Assembly: GCA_001730065.1 (NCBI GenBank) | Contig: MDLE01000006.1 | Location: 138,938-177,484, forward strand | DNA: 38,547 bases | Source: Rickettsiales bacterium (ex Bugula neritina AB1) | GTDB taxonomy: Bacteria; Pseudomonadota; Alphaproteobacteria; CAJXXZ01; UBA1459 | Direction of reading: 5' to 3' | In this document: piece by piece, positions 24,547 to 32,043 of the stretch | Layout of the letters: the number at the start of each line of letters is the position of its first letter | How positions within the stretch are numbered: the first letter of the stretch is position 1 | Position numbers and translations under genes: made by a program | Notes under the pieces: model-generated | Told to the model about the DNA's origin: nothing | Database searches by the model: none | Seen by the model: the letters and a program-made list of their open reading frames with translations, nothing else

Positions 24547-24747
24547 TTAAAACACTATTCTTTTGAGTAAATTCATTCTGGATTTACTAATTTTTTCACG
24601 TCCCCTTTTTTGTAATCTTCTTTTACTTTTACGACTAGCTAAGTGACGTTTAAATGGTACTCCACTTGTGGCAACACCATTTTTTGTAATCTTAATTCTT
24701 TTTGCACAACTTTTTTTTGTTTTTTCTTTAATTTTTACTTTACTCAT
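24547..24747 (-). CDS. rpmI: 50S ribosomal protein bL35
   Basis: 66 residues from the start chosen at 24747 (MSKVKIKEKT), the standard length. The frame is open to 24798 but the extra residues are not L35-like. The pattern is that of L35: KIKEKTKKSCAKRIKITKNG (family: MKTHKGAAKRFKxTxxGK), VPFKRHLASRKSKRRLQKRG (family: HxxxKKSxKRKRxLR), then MNLLKRIVF. It is a 23S-binding small basic protein of the large subunit. Spacing to rplT is 10 bp. Confidence 0.9.
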   Translation of the reverse strand: MSKVKIKEKTKKSCAKRIKITKNGVATSGVPFKRHLASRKSKRRLQKRGREKISKSRMNLLKRIVF

Positions 24748-24818
24748 ACAGTTTACTATAAATAGTAACAGATTTTTTGAAATATTCATACATATCATAA
24801 AAATTTTTATTTTTTTTA

Positions 24819-24827
24819 TGATATTAT
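24819..24827 (+). promoter_or_regulatory. Extended -10 promoter of tRNA-Leu
   Basis: TGATATTAT (TGn plus a near-consensus hexamer), ending 9 bases before the tRNA 5' end at 24837. No clear -35 is visible. Confidence 0.45.
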
Positions 24828-24836
24828 AAAAATAAA

Positions 24837-24917
24837 ACAGTATTGGCGGAATGGTAGACGCGCTACCTTGAGGTGGTAGTAGGTAAAACTGTGGGGGTTC
24901 AAGTCCCCTGTACTGTA
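24837..24917 (+). tRNA. tRNA-Leu(GAG)
   Basis: 81-nt tRNA with a 7-bp acceptor (ACAGTAT with GTACTGT, last pair T-G), an anticodon arm CTACC-TTGAGGT-GGTAG giving anticodon GAG, a variable arm as expected for a class II tRNA, and a T arm GGGGGTTCAAGTCCCC. Discriminator A, no encoded CCA. It reads CUC/CUU leucine codons. Structure found by eye. Confidence 0.92.
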
Positions 24918-24939
24918 TTAATACTATTTTTACTATTTT

Positions 24940-25389
24940 TTATTTTAAATTATTTACATAAAATATTTCTTTAAAAAAAATTTTTAAATCTTTTTCTAAA
25001 TTATTTTTTTCTCTTTCCTTTAAAAAAATACTTATTAGATCTTGAAAGTATTTTTCTTTATATAATAATTGTATTTTTTTATCAATTTTTTTTTTCTTTA
25101 ATATATACTCTTTTTCTAAAGATAAAGATTGTACTTCTTCAATATTTATTAATTGATTTTTTTCTATAATAAGTTGATTTTTTTGTTTTTCTTTTATATC
25201 TACAATATTATTATATTCTTGTAATAGTAAATTTAATTCTTCTTTTTTAGTTACTAATTGATCACTAATATTGTTATATTTATTTTCTAAATCACTTATA
25301 GATTTTTTTTTTAATCCTTTCATTGTATCTATAAAATTATATATTATTACTATAATACTTAAAAAAAAAGCCATTAATTCTATTTTCAT
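24940..25389 (-). CDS. atpF: ATP synthase F0 stator subunit b
   Basis: 149 residues: one N-terminal transmembrane segment (about 5-20), then a long charged, Lys/Glu-rich coiled coil. Such b subunits form the peripheral stalk joining F0 to F1. Its start overlaps the stop of the upstream b'-like gene (ATGA-type, 4 bp), as expected for the b'-b pair found in alphaproteobacteria. The assignment rests on architecture and neighbour, since b subunits are poorly conserved. atpB and atpE are not next to it. Confidence 0.7.
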   Translation of the reverse strand: MKIELMAFFLSIIVIIYNFIDTMKGLKKKSISDLENKYNNISDQLVTKKEELNLLLQEYNNIVDIKEKQKNQLIIEKNQLINIEEVQSLSLEKEYILKKKKIDKKIQLLYKEKYFQDLISIFLKEREKNNLEKDLKIFFKEIFYVNNLK

Positions 25390-25793
25390 TTTATATCCTT
25401 CATAACTTCTAATATTTCTTTAGAAATAACAATTTTTTTATTTTTTAGTTCATCAATAGATTTTTTTAAATATATATCTATATTTTTTTTTAAATTATTT
25501 TCCATATTTTCCATATTTTTATGATGAGAAATATAAATATTTTTTTTTGTATTAGAAATTTCCTCATTTGCTTGATTTAAAAAAACTTCTAATTGATGAT
25601 TGGTGTATATAATTTTATTTTCTATTATTAATAATTCTTCTTTTTTATAGTTTATTTGAGTATTTATCGAAATATTTTTATTTAAAATTTTCTTGGTTAT
25701 AAAATTAATTGTAAAAATGATAAATAAAAATTGAATAAAATAAATTTCTCCAAAAATTTTTAAAACATTATTAAAATAAACTTGAGGTATCAT
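25386..25793 (-). CDS. atpG: ATP synthase F0 stator subunit b' (second b subunit)
   Basis: 135 residues. The N-terminal IPQVYFNNVLKIFGEIYFIQFLFIIFTINFITKKIL matches the b' start, in which an IPQ-type segment precedes one membrane helix ending in a basic kink. A coiled-coil tail with Gln/Asn/Lys/Glu follows. In alphaproteobacteria b' and b lie in tandem downstream of atpB and atpE. Here they are separated from both and lie between the Lys-rich secreted gene and tRNA-Leu. The symbol for b' varies (atpG or atpF'). A Shine-Dalgarno AAGGA precedes the downstream b start. Confidence 0.72.
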   Translation of the reverse strand: MIPQVYFNNVLKIFGEIYFIQFLFIIFTINFITKKILNKNISINTQINYKKEELLIIENKIIYTNHQLEVFLNQANEEISNTKKNIYISHHKNMENMENNLKKNIDIYLKKSIDELKNKKIVISKEILEVMKDIK

Positions 25794-25833
25794 TTTTAAT
25801 ATTTTATCATATTTTTATAGAATTAAATTAGTG

Positions 25834-26442
25834 TTAGTGTTTTTTTATAGGATTATTTTTTATTGATTTTTTTTGAGGAGGTTTTGATTTTACTGATGTT
25901 TTTTTTTTAGGAGAAGAATTTGTTTTGTTTTTTTGTATACTTGGTTTTTTTTTGGAGGAATAGATTTTTGGTTCATATTTTATAGGGGCATTTTCAAATT
26001 TTTTCTGATTATTTATAATATTAATTAAGGGATCTTTCATAAATTCTAATAATACTTTTTGTTCATTATTTTTTGTAGTTAAATAAATTATTTCTAATAA
26101 AAAATTTACTCTTTGTTCTGTTAAAGGAACATCATAACTAATATTACTATGAATATAAACTAATGATGTATTGTTAATTATCAATTTTGAATCATCTATA
26201 AAACCTACAATTACTATTGATAGATCCGAATTTTCTTCTACATATTTTACATGTTTAGTAAGTTTATATACTATTAAAAAAAAAGCATTATTAGATTCTA
26301 ATAGTTCTTCTATAATTTTTTGATCTTGAGTGTTTTTAAAAGATTCCAATATAAAGTTCATGAATACTTCTTCTTCGTGTTTATTAATATCTGTACTATA
26401 TAAATTTATCAATAAAAATAAATAAAAATAAAAGAACCTCAT
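25834..26442 (-). CDS. Secreted protein with Lys-rich C-terminal tail, unknown
   Basis: 202 residues. An N-terminal signal peptide (RFFYFYLFLLINLYS, cut near 16-20) precedes an acidic middle domain with helical segments (YKLTKHVKYVEE; EQRVNFLLEIIYL). The last about 45 residues (from about 158) are low complexity: Lys, Ser, Pro, Asn and Gln with repeats such as PKKKTSVKSKPPQKKS. Such tails may bind nucleic acid, membrane phospholipid or cell wall. I recognise no family. It sits between gmk and the b' subunit gene, co-directional with both. An exported basic-tailed protein in a symbiont could be structural or an effector. There is no further evidence. Confidence 0.55.
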   Translation of the reverse strand: MRFFYFYLFLLINLYSTDINKHEEEVFMNFILESFKNTQDQKIIEELLESNNAFFLIVYKLTKHVKYVEENSDLSIVIVGFIDDSKLIINNTSLVYIHSNISYDVPLTEQRVNFLLEIIYLTTKNNEQKVLLEFMKDPLINIINNQKKFENAPIKYEPKIYSSKKKPSIQKNKTNSSPKKKTSVKSKPPQKKSIKNNPIKKH

Positions 26443-26444
26443 AT

Positions 26445-26960
26445 TTAACTTTTCATAATTCTTTCTATTTTTTCTACAGTACTATCAATATCATTATTCT
26501 CTATAGTATATTGAAATTTATCCTTATAGGATAACTGATGTTTAATTTCTTTTAATTTACTATTTATATCCTTATCTTCACGATTATTTAAACGACGTAT
26601 AATTTCTTGCAAACTAGCAGTTAAAAAAATAGTAATAAAATTTTTTCCATTAAGTATTTTTAAAAATGTTTCAATAGAAGAGGCGGTAACATTTAAAATT
26701 GTATTTTCTTTTATATTTTTTCTAGGTGTTGCATATTTATTGCCATTAAATTCTATTACTTCTATAAAAAAATCTAAAGATTCCAGTTCATTAAATTGTT
26801 TTAGAGATAAAAAATCATATTCTACACCATTTTTTTCTTTTGACCTTATAGGTCTTGTAGTGGAAGATTTAGATAAAGAAAAATTACTATTACGTTTTAA
26901 AATTTTATCAATAACTGTTGTTTTACCAACACCTTGAGGACCAGAAATTACAACTATCAT
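26445..26960 (-). CDS. gmk: Guanylate kinase
   Basis: 171 residues, slightly short of the usual 200. It phosphorylates GMP and dGMP to the diphosphates. The start MIVVISGPQGVGKTTVIDKIL gives the P-loop (8-16), then the GMP-binding SKSSTTRPIRSKEKNGVEYDFLS (family: SVSxTTRxxRxGExxGxxYxFLS), FIEVIEFNGNKYATPR (usual FLEWAxVxGNxYGTP), and FLTASLQEIIRRLNNREDKD. A 4-bp overlap joins it to the upstream hypothetical gene, and the Lys-rich secreted gene follows at 2 bp. Confidence 0.94.
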   Translation of the reverse strand: MIVVISGPQGVGKTTVIDKILKRNSNFSLSKSSTTRPIRSKEKNGVEYDFLSLKQFNELESLDFFIEVIEFNGNKYATPRKNIKENTILNVTASSIETFLKILNGKNFITIFLTASLQEIIRRLNNREDKDINSKLKEIKHQLSYKDKFQYTIENNDIDSTVEKIERIMKS

Positions 26961-27346
26961 TTATCTATATTATTAATTTTCACTTCTTCTTTAGAAGGTT
27001 CTGTAAGAATATCATTATTACTAAATGTAGGTAAGAATTCTTTAACATTTTCATTATTATTGACTTTATTATTATTAAAATACATATTTGATTCATATTC
27101 ATACAATATGTTATTGATAATATTTACAAAATTTTTTAAAGATAAATTTTCCTGTTCAAGTTCTTTATCAATATACTTTCTCCAGTTTGGATAGTTATTT
27201 AACAAATAATTATCCGTATAAAATATTTCTATTAACATAGATTTGATAATAATTTTTTCATACGGATTTAAGATATAATCTTCTATTTGAAATGTTTCTA
27301 GTTGTTTTTGTAAGTTTTCTATTTGTTCTTCTGGTATTTTTGTCAT
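26957..27346 (-). CDS. Hypothetical acidic protein upstream of gmk
   Basis: 129 residues, no signal peptide or membrane helix. The N-terminal half has amphipathic helices (PEEQIENLQKQLETF; YEKIIIKSMLIEIFY), and the C-terminal third is Asn-rich and probably disordered. No family is recognised. It overlaps gmk by 4 bp, so it is translationally coupled. It heads the run gmk, secreted Lys-rich gene, b', b. Confidence 0.5.
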   Translation of the reverse strand: MTKIPEEQIENLQKQLETFQIEDYILNPYEKIIIKSMLIEIFYTDNYLLNNYPNWRKYIDKELEQENLSLKNFVNIINNILYEYESNMYFNNNKVNNNENVKEFLPTFSNNDILTEPSKEEVKINNIDK

Positions 27347-27388
27347 ATATTATATAAAAATTATAACATGTTTTAAAAAAATATGATA

Positions 27389-27417
27389 TTGACAAAATTA
27401 AAAAACTTGATTATAAT
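27389..27417 (+). promoter_or_regulatory. Perfect-consensus sigma70 promoter of tRNA-Gly
   Basis: TTGACA (27389-27394), a 17-bp spacer and TATAAT (27412-27417), matching the full consensus at every position, 16 bases before the tRNA 5' end. It is the strongest promoter seen in the window. Confidence 0.85.
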
Positions 27418-27433
27418 TATAAATATTTAATAT

Positions 27434-27504
27434 GCAGGTGTGGTTTAGTGGTAGAACATGACCTTGCCAAGGTTATAGCGGGGGTTCGATTCCCCTCATC
27501 TGCT
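27434..27504 (+). tRNA. tRNA-Gly(GCC)
   Basis: 71-nt tRNA. Acceptor GCAGGTG pairs with CATCTGC (one G-T). Anticodon arm TGACC-TTGCCAA-GGTTA gives anticodon GCC, and the T arm is GGGGGTTCGATTCCCC. Discriminator T, no encoded CCA. Reads GGC/GGU glycine codons. Confidence 0.95.
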
Positions 27505-27637
27505 CATTTAATTTTAATGAATTATTCTATAATATTTTATATTGCTTCTATATTTTTTAAAATCTTAATTTAAGGATTTAATAATATAAATAAATTATAA
27601 AATAATAAAAGTAAAAAAATTTTGTTTTTTATTTGCG

Positions 27638-27711
27638 TGGCGACAATGGGAATCGAACCCATAACCATCCGGTTAAAAGCCGGGAGCTCTACCTGGTTGA
27701 GCTATGTAGCC
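27638..27711 (-). tRNA. tRNA-Lys(UUU), with an acceptor-stem mismatch
   Basis: 74-nt minus-strand tRNA. Acceptor GGCTACA against TGTCGCC has six pairs and one T-C mismatch at the fourth position. D arm GCTC-AACCAGGTA-GAGC, anticodon loop CTTTTAA with anticodon TTT, T arm ATGGGTTCGATTCCCAT. Discriminator A, CCA not encoded. The mismatch may be tolerated or corrected in the RNA. Confidence 0.93.
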
Positions 27712-27723
27712 AATACATTTTAG

Positions 27724-27752
27724 ATTTTATATTATTTATGAAAAAAAAACAA
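27724..27752 (-). promoter_or_regulatory. Probable promoter of tRNA-Lys
   Basis: TTGTTT (27747-27752), 17 bp, TAAAAT (27724-27729) on the minus strand, 12 bases before the tRNA 5' end. Moderate match because of the T-run spacer. Confidence 0.45.
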
Positions 27753-27771
27753 TAGAAATATTATAATTAAT

Positions 27772-28197
27772 TTATAAATATTTATTATTTATTTTGATAT
27801 TTTCATTAAATTTATGATAAGAACACCATTGATTTGTAATATCTTTTAAATGTATATTAAAACTTAAAACTTTAATTAATAAAGTTCCATTAGTAAATTT
27901 TATACGAATTTGATTGTTTTTTTCACAATGAATAGATTGTATTGTAAAAAATTCTATTTTACTAGACATTCTAGTAATTTTAGCATTTTTAACATTATCT
28001 ATAGTAATAATACTTAATAAACGATTATGTTCAGATTTATGATTTTTTTCTTCCCAACAGACTCGATTAATTAATAATTTAATTTGTTGTTTATTATAAA
28101 TAATCCATAGCTTACAAGTAATACTATCCTGTAATAAACTTGAAATAAAATGTATACTTTCTTTGTCATTTGCGGAAATTTTTGTATAATGTTTCAT
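27772..28197 (-). CDS. DUF2948-family protein (alphaproteobacterial)
   Basis: 141 residues resembling the DUF2948 family, small cytoplasmic proteins largely restricted to alphaproteobacteria and of unknown function. Matching features are the early SANDKESIHFISSLLQDSITCKLW (family: LxAxDxEDLxxxSAxLQDAVxxV), a basic strand IKLLINRVCWEE (family: FxLxxNRFxWE), LLSIITIDNVKNAKIT (family: RxxSxLxFxxVxxVxxxG), and the end FTNGTLLIKVLSFNIHLKDITNQW (family: FxGxxxIRLxVEcIExxLxDLGxxW). Located between tRNA-Lys and ruvC. It supports an alphaproteobacterial origin. Confidence 0.68.
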   Translation of the reverse strand: MKHYTKISANDKESIHFISSLLQDSITCKLWIIYNKQQIKLLINRVCWEEKNHKSEHNRLLSIITIDNVKNAKITRMSSKIEFFTIQSIHCEKNNQIRIKFTNGTLLIKVLSFNIHLKDITNQWCSYHKFNENIKINNKYL

Positions 28198-28261
28198 TAC
28201 AAATATAATACATTATATATATTATTAATAAATTAATTTTGTTTTATAAATATATTAATTT

Positions 28262-28714
28262 TTATTTTCCTAAAATACTTAAAGCAATTGCATCATTAAT
28301 ATGACTACTATTTGTTTTATAATTAGTAAGACTTTGAATAAATAATTTTATTTTTTCTTTAGAAGCAAAACCACTACCTGTAATAAATTTTTTTATTTGA
28401 TTAGGAGAAAATATCTTAACTTCTATATTTTTTTTTGCTCCTAATAATAATATATTACCTACTACCATATTTAATTTTAAACTTGTAGAAGGATTGATAT
28501 TTACAAAACTTTGTTCTACACATAAAATTTTAGGTTGATATTTATCTATTATGATTTCAATTGAGTTATATATATATAATAATCTATCAGATATTTCTTT
28601 TTTTTTTTTACTATTAATTTCTTCTGTAAATACAATTTTATATTCATTATTTTCTAAAAAACTTACGGCAACTCCCGTAAATAATAAACCTGGGTCTATT
28701 CCTACAATATACAT
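28262..28714 (-). CDS. ruvC: Holliday junction endonuclease RuvC
   Basis: 150 residues, close to the usual 160-175. RuvC resolves Holliday junctions as a dimer bound to RuvAB. Catalytic acidic residues are in place: Asp 7 (GIDPGLLFTG), Glu 67 (CVEQSFVNINPSTSLKL), His 138 and Asp 141 (SHINDAIAL). The middle helices are also typical. The C-terminal tail is shortened. RuvA and RuvB are not in the window. Confidence 0.94.
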   Translation of the reverse strand: MYIVGIDPGLLFTGVAVSFLENNEYKIVFTEEINSKKKKEISDRLLYIYNSIEIIIDKYQPKILCVEQSFVNINPSTSLKLNMVVGNILLLGAKKNIEVKIFSPNQIKKFITGSGFASKEKIKLFIQSLTNYKTNSSHINDAIALSILGK

Positions 28715-28730
28715 TACATTTATTATTGAA

Positions 28731-29558
28731 TTAAAATACTAGTTCTTGAGAAGCTTTCTCTTCTTCTAATAGAATATTATTATATTCTTTTAATTTTTCA
28801 TTTAGTTTTTTGTTTTCAAAAATTCCACTCATATGAACTTTTGGTTTTGAATTGTTATTTTTACTAATTCCAATGAAATTTAATATTATCATATCAAAAA
28901 CATATAAAACAGAGTAAGGAATATATTGAAAAAAGTTTTGATCATTTAATCCATTTCTTAATCTAGTATTATTAATACTCATTAAAGCTATTGAAAACAA
29001 TATCAATACTAATATTGAAGATAACAATGTACTTAATAATGATACACTATTACTAATCCAACAGAATATTATAACGATTATAACAAAACTATTCAAAATA
29101 TATAAAGGTATTTTTAAATTATTTTTTATTGGAGCATTAGTGAGTAAAGAAGATTTCATATATGATTCTAAAAAACTATTATTTATAATATTTTTATTAT
29201 TATGAGAAATAACTGAATAAATCAATAGACCATATTTTATTAAATATATTAAAAAAATAGAATTTATATATTTATTACTAAAGGAATTAATACGTGGAAG
29301 CTTAGTTTGCATTAAACTTATAACACTCATATGTTTTTTAACACTATCATTTATTTTATTTTTATTTTTTTTTTCTTTTTCTTGTGATTTAGTGTTCTTA
29401 AATTTAGTATTCTTAGCTATGGTATTATTTTTATTCATAACTACTTGAGGATTTAGATTATTTTCTATTTTTTTCTTACCTATCTTACCTATAGTAAACG
29501 GTGTTGTAATAACAATAAATAATAATTTATTATCAATAAATCTTAAAGTTTTTTTCAT
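28731..29558 (-). CDS. Polytopic membrane protein, unknown
   Basis: 275 residues. A hydrophobic N-terminal stretch (about 10-24), a Lys/Asn-rich loop (30-80), then at least three membrane helices (about 100-120, 150-172, 174-195). The C-terminal end is a charged helix (NKKLNEKLKEYNNILLEEEKASQELVF). I recognise no family. The membrane topology would put the Lys-rich loop and acidic C-terminal helix in different compartments, depending on the first helix. It lies between ruvC and a zinc-ribbon gene. Confidence 0.5.
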   Translation of the reverse strand: MKKTLRFIDNKLLFIVITTPFTIGKIGKKKIENNLNPQVVMNKNNTIAKNTKFKNTKSQEKEKKNKNKINDSVKKHMSVISLMQTKLPRINSFSNKYINSIFLIYLIKYGLLIYSVISHNNKNIINNSFLESYMKSSLLTNAPIKNNLKIPLYILNSFVIIVIIFCWISNSVSLLSTLLSSILVLILFSIALMSINNTRLRNGLNDQNFFQYIPYSVLYVFDMIILNFIGISKNNNSKPKVHMSGIFENKKLNEKLKEYNNILLEEEKASQELVF

Positions 29559-29602
29559 ATTCTAAAAATTATTATACATTAAAAAATATCTTTTGTAAAT
29601 AT

Positions 29603-29815
29603 TCATATATGATCTTTAAACATATCTAAAAAATTTTCTTTAGGTATTACTTGTGAATTAGTTAATATTTTATGACTATTATTATTTTTGTTGTTATTAT
29701 TATTTATAATTTTAATATTTTTTTTACATTTTATACAATTTATTGTCATTTCTAATTTATTTACAATAAAACGGGTATTACAACTTTTACAATGTATTTT
29801 TTCTTTTCTTTCCAT
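29603..29815 (-). CDS. Zinc-ribbon (MJ0042-type) small protein
   Basis: 70 residues from the start chosen at 29815 (MERKEKIHC). The frame is open to 29860 but the first residues are hydrophobic and not conserved. Two Cys pairs (CKSC and CIKC) with RFIVNKLEMTIN between them form a small zinc ribbon like those heading FtsE/FtsX-linked or DUF3426 proteins in alphaproteobacteria. The rest is Asn-rich and probably disordered, ending in MFKDHI. No membrane segment is seen in the chosen form, so it may be a remnant of a longer zinc-ribbon protein. Confidence 0.55.
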   Translation of the reverse strand: MERKEKIHCKSCNTRFIVNKLEMTINCIKCKKNIKIINNNNNKNNNSHKILTNSQVIPKENFLDMFKDHI

Positions 29816-29914
29816 ATATGGGTATATAATACTACAAAAATCTATAAAAAATATAAACATTTTTATTAATCTATTTTTTTTTATTTTAAAGATTTTGTTA
29901 TAATAATTATTAAT

Positions 29915-30955
29915 ATGAAATGTCGTAAAATATTTTCTTCTTTTTTATTTTGGAATGTACTTAGTTTATTTATAGGTTTTGTGTCTTATATAGGTGGTGT
30001 ATGGGGACGTTATAATGATAGTTTTGATTGTTTTTTTTTATTATCAATGTATTTTGTTCCTTTTTCTTTAATTACTTATGTGTCGGGAATATTATTTTCC
30101 TATTATCTAAGTAATCAATATAAGAGTTTTTTTATCACACATTTATTAAACAAAAATTTTTTTACACTTAGTATCACAGTAGATAATATTCTTACACAAA
30201 CATTAATGTTTTTTATTTTTAAAACAATTATGATTATTATATATTCTTTATTTTTCAAGAAAATTTATGATTATTTTTCTAGTAATAAATTTATTATTAT
30301 AGTTGTTTTATTGATAATTTTTGGATCTTTATTAATGTTATCAATAAATATTTATGTAGACTTACAAAAATTGTTTAGTATGTTTGTTATGAAAAAAAAT
30401 ACTTTATTTTATAATATTTTCTATAAAATTAAAATTATAAATAATTATAGTGGAATAATTTTAAAACAATTTCATAAAATGTATTTCTCTAGTTTTTTAA
30501 ATATTATTTTACAAAGTTGGAATTTAGGTATGATATTATTTTCTTTAGGAATAATTTTATTTCATTTAACGGTATTAGCAGGTATTTTTATTTCTTATAT
30601 TGATAAAAGTAAAATAAAAATAATGTTTTTAAGTATTGATAATCATCGATATTATTTGTATTGGTTATTATTTTTATTCAGTTTAGTATTGATATTTTTT
30701 TATATATTTAAAATACATTTTATATCATACATATTACTATCAATTATAATTGGATGTGGTTTTGTATTTTTTTTAGTAGGTAGAGATATTTTATACTTTC
30801 TTATAATTAGTGTTGTAGGTGTTGAAAATTTTATTGTTGTACATTTATTATTTCGTTTAATTATTTTAGCAGTTCCTTCATTAGTTTTAATTTTAACTAT
30901 TTTAGGTTTTCTTGATGCATTTTTTAATATAAAAAAAAATGTTTTATTTATTTAG
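29915..30955 (+). CDS. DUF2232-like polytopic membrane protein
   Basis: 346 residues with about eight hydrophobic segments over most of the length (for example 9-33, 41-65, 91-115, 125-145, 200-228, 248-270, 271-297, 309-335). The end ILGFLDAFFNIKKN resembles the C-terminal signature of DUF2232-type membrane proteins (L-GL-DxWxNxRRR). These proteins are of unknown function and occur near ribosomal or replication genes in alphaproteobacteria. The assignment is tentative. Its 3' end overlaps the convergent membrane-protein gene by 12 bp. Confidence 0.5.
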   Translation: MKCRKIFSSFLFWNVLSLFIGFVSYIGGVWGRYNDSFDCFFLLSMYFVPFSLITYVSGILFSYYLSNQYKSFFITHLLNKNFFTLSITVDNILTQTLMFFIFKTIMIIIYSLFFKKIYDYFSSNKFIIIVVLLIIFGSLLMLSINIYVDLQKLFSMFVMKKNTLFYNIFYKIKIINNYSGIILKQFHKMYFSSFLNIILQSWNLGMILFSLGIILFHLTVLAGIFISYIDKSKIKIMFLSIDNHRYYLYWLLFLFSLVLIFFYIFKIHFISYILLSIIIGCGFVFFLVGRDILYFLIISVVGVENFIVVHLLFRLIILAVPSLVLILTILGFLDAFFNIKKNVLFI

Positions 30956-31468
30956 TTTTAATATAAAATTTACAATGTACATTTGCCACCAAAATATTAA
31001 ATGTAAAATTCTTAAATTATTTATATCATTTATAAAAGTTATAGATAAATTTTTATACATAAGTAATTCTAAAGTGAAATGTGTAATTATATATATAATA
31101 TAGATTATATATGCATATTTCTTATTTAATAATCCTATACATAATATAAAAATACATGAATAAATAAATAAAGATTTATTTTGATAAAAAAGATAAAGAA
31201 GTATTAAAACAGATAGAAATAAAAAACGTTCTTCTTTTATCCACATATATAAATTAGAAATTTGAATTTGATTATTATTTAGATATTTTAACATCATTTG
31301 TGTGTATATTATATCTAGTAATATAAATATCATTATCGTTGTTAAGCATTTTATAATATTACAATTTATAGAGAGATTATATATATGTTTTAAAAAAATC
31401 AACTTAAATGATAGTTGTATCAACCATATTAATAAAAGATATATATATTTTTTAATTTTATTGTCCAT
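30944..31468 (-). CDS. Small polytopic membrane protein, unknown
   Basis: 174 residues, mostly hydrophobic with five or so candidate helices, few charges apart from a short loop (IKEERF). No family is recognised. It stands alone on the minus strand between two plus-strand membrane genes and overlaps its convergent neighbour by 12 bp, which suggests it is a real gene kept compact. An MreD-like identity would fit size and topology but nothing specific supports it. Confidence 0.45.
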   Translation of the reverse strand: MDNKIKKYIYLLLIWLIQLSFKLIFLKHIYNLSINCNIIKCLTTIMIFILLDIIYTQMMLKYLNNNQIQISNLYMWIKEERFLFLSVLILLYLFYQNKSLFIYSCIFILCIGLLNKKYAYIIYIIYIITHFTLELLMYKNLSITFINDINNLRILHLIFWWQMYIVNFILKLNK

Positions 31469-31500
31469 TTAATGATGATTATACATAAATAAAAATAAGT

Positions 31501-32043
31501 ATGCTAATATTCTTATTAATGCAACATTTTATATATTTAATATTATTTATTATTATATTTTTTTTTGTTTGGAATATTTTTGTTATTTTTTTAAAAGTCT
31601 TATTTACGGGATTAGTTTTATTTACATTTTTAAGTTATTTAATTCCTACTAATAAAAAACATACAAATAACTTGGTTTATTTTAATAGTTTTAACAAAAA
31701 AAATTATTTAAAATACTCACCTCAAAAAATTTTAATCTTACAAGATAATCAATTATTAAATGAGGATAATATTTCTTTTCCTATTGTAAATATTTGTAAT
31801 TATAGTGATGAAGAAATTAAAAATATTATCTTTGAATGGCAAAAAAAACAAAAAATAAAAACATTTTCTATATTAATACCAAGATTTTCTGCATTTCGAA
31901 TAATGATAAATATGAATTTTAAGGATAATAATATTTTTTACATTACTTATTCAGATACAAATAACCCCTTATTAATATTTGATGAGTTTTGTAATTTTTT
32001 ATGGGTATTAATTCTTAAGTCCCAAAAAGTGTTTCTAAAATGA
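31501..32043 (+). CDS. Divergent YdcF/ElyC-like (DUF218) membrane protein
   Basis: 180 residues. An N-terminal membrane segment or pair (about 8-47) precedes a soluble domain. The C-terminal half has the DUF218 layout: an helix NYSDEEIKNIIFEWQKKQKIK, a strand FSILIPRFSAFRIM (family: SxLLVTSxYHMPRA), then IFYITYSD and LLIFDEFCNFLWVLI (family: LLLxEYxKYLxALL). The expected GGG motif of the first half is missing. DUF218 proteins act in envelope biogenesis. A 4-bp ATGA overlap couples it to rsmH. It may be a partly decayed member. Confidence 0.42.
   Translation: MLIFLLMQHFIYLILFIIIFFFVWNIFVIFLKVLFTGLVLFTFLSYLIPTNKKHTNNLVYFNSFNKKNYLKYSPQKILILQDNQLLNEDNISFPIVNICNYSDEEIKNIIFEWQKKQKIKTFSILIPRFSAFRIMINMNFKDNNIFYITYSDTNNPLLIFDEFCNFLWVLILKSQKVFLK

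Noticed and set aside
28731-31468. FtsE-FtsX remnant beside the zinc ribbon
   Set aside because: No ABC Walker motifs in either membrane gene and no FtsX-like topology; kept as unknown membrane proteins.
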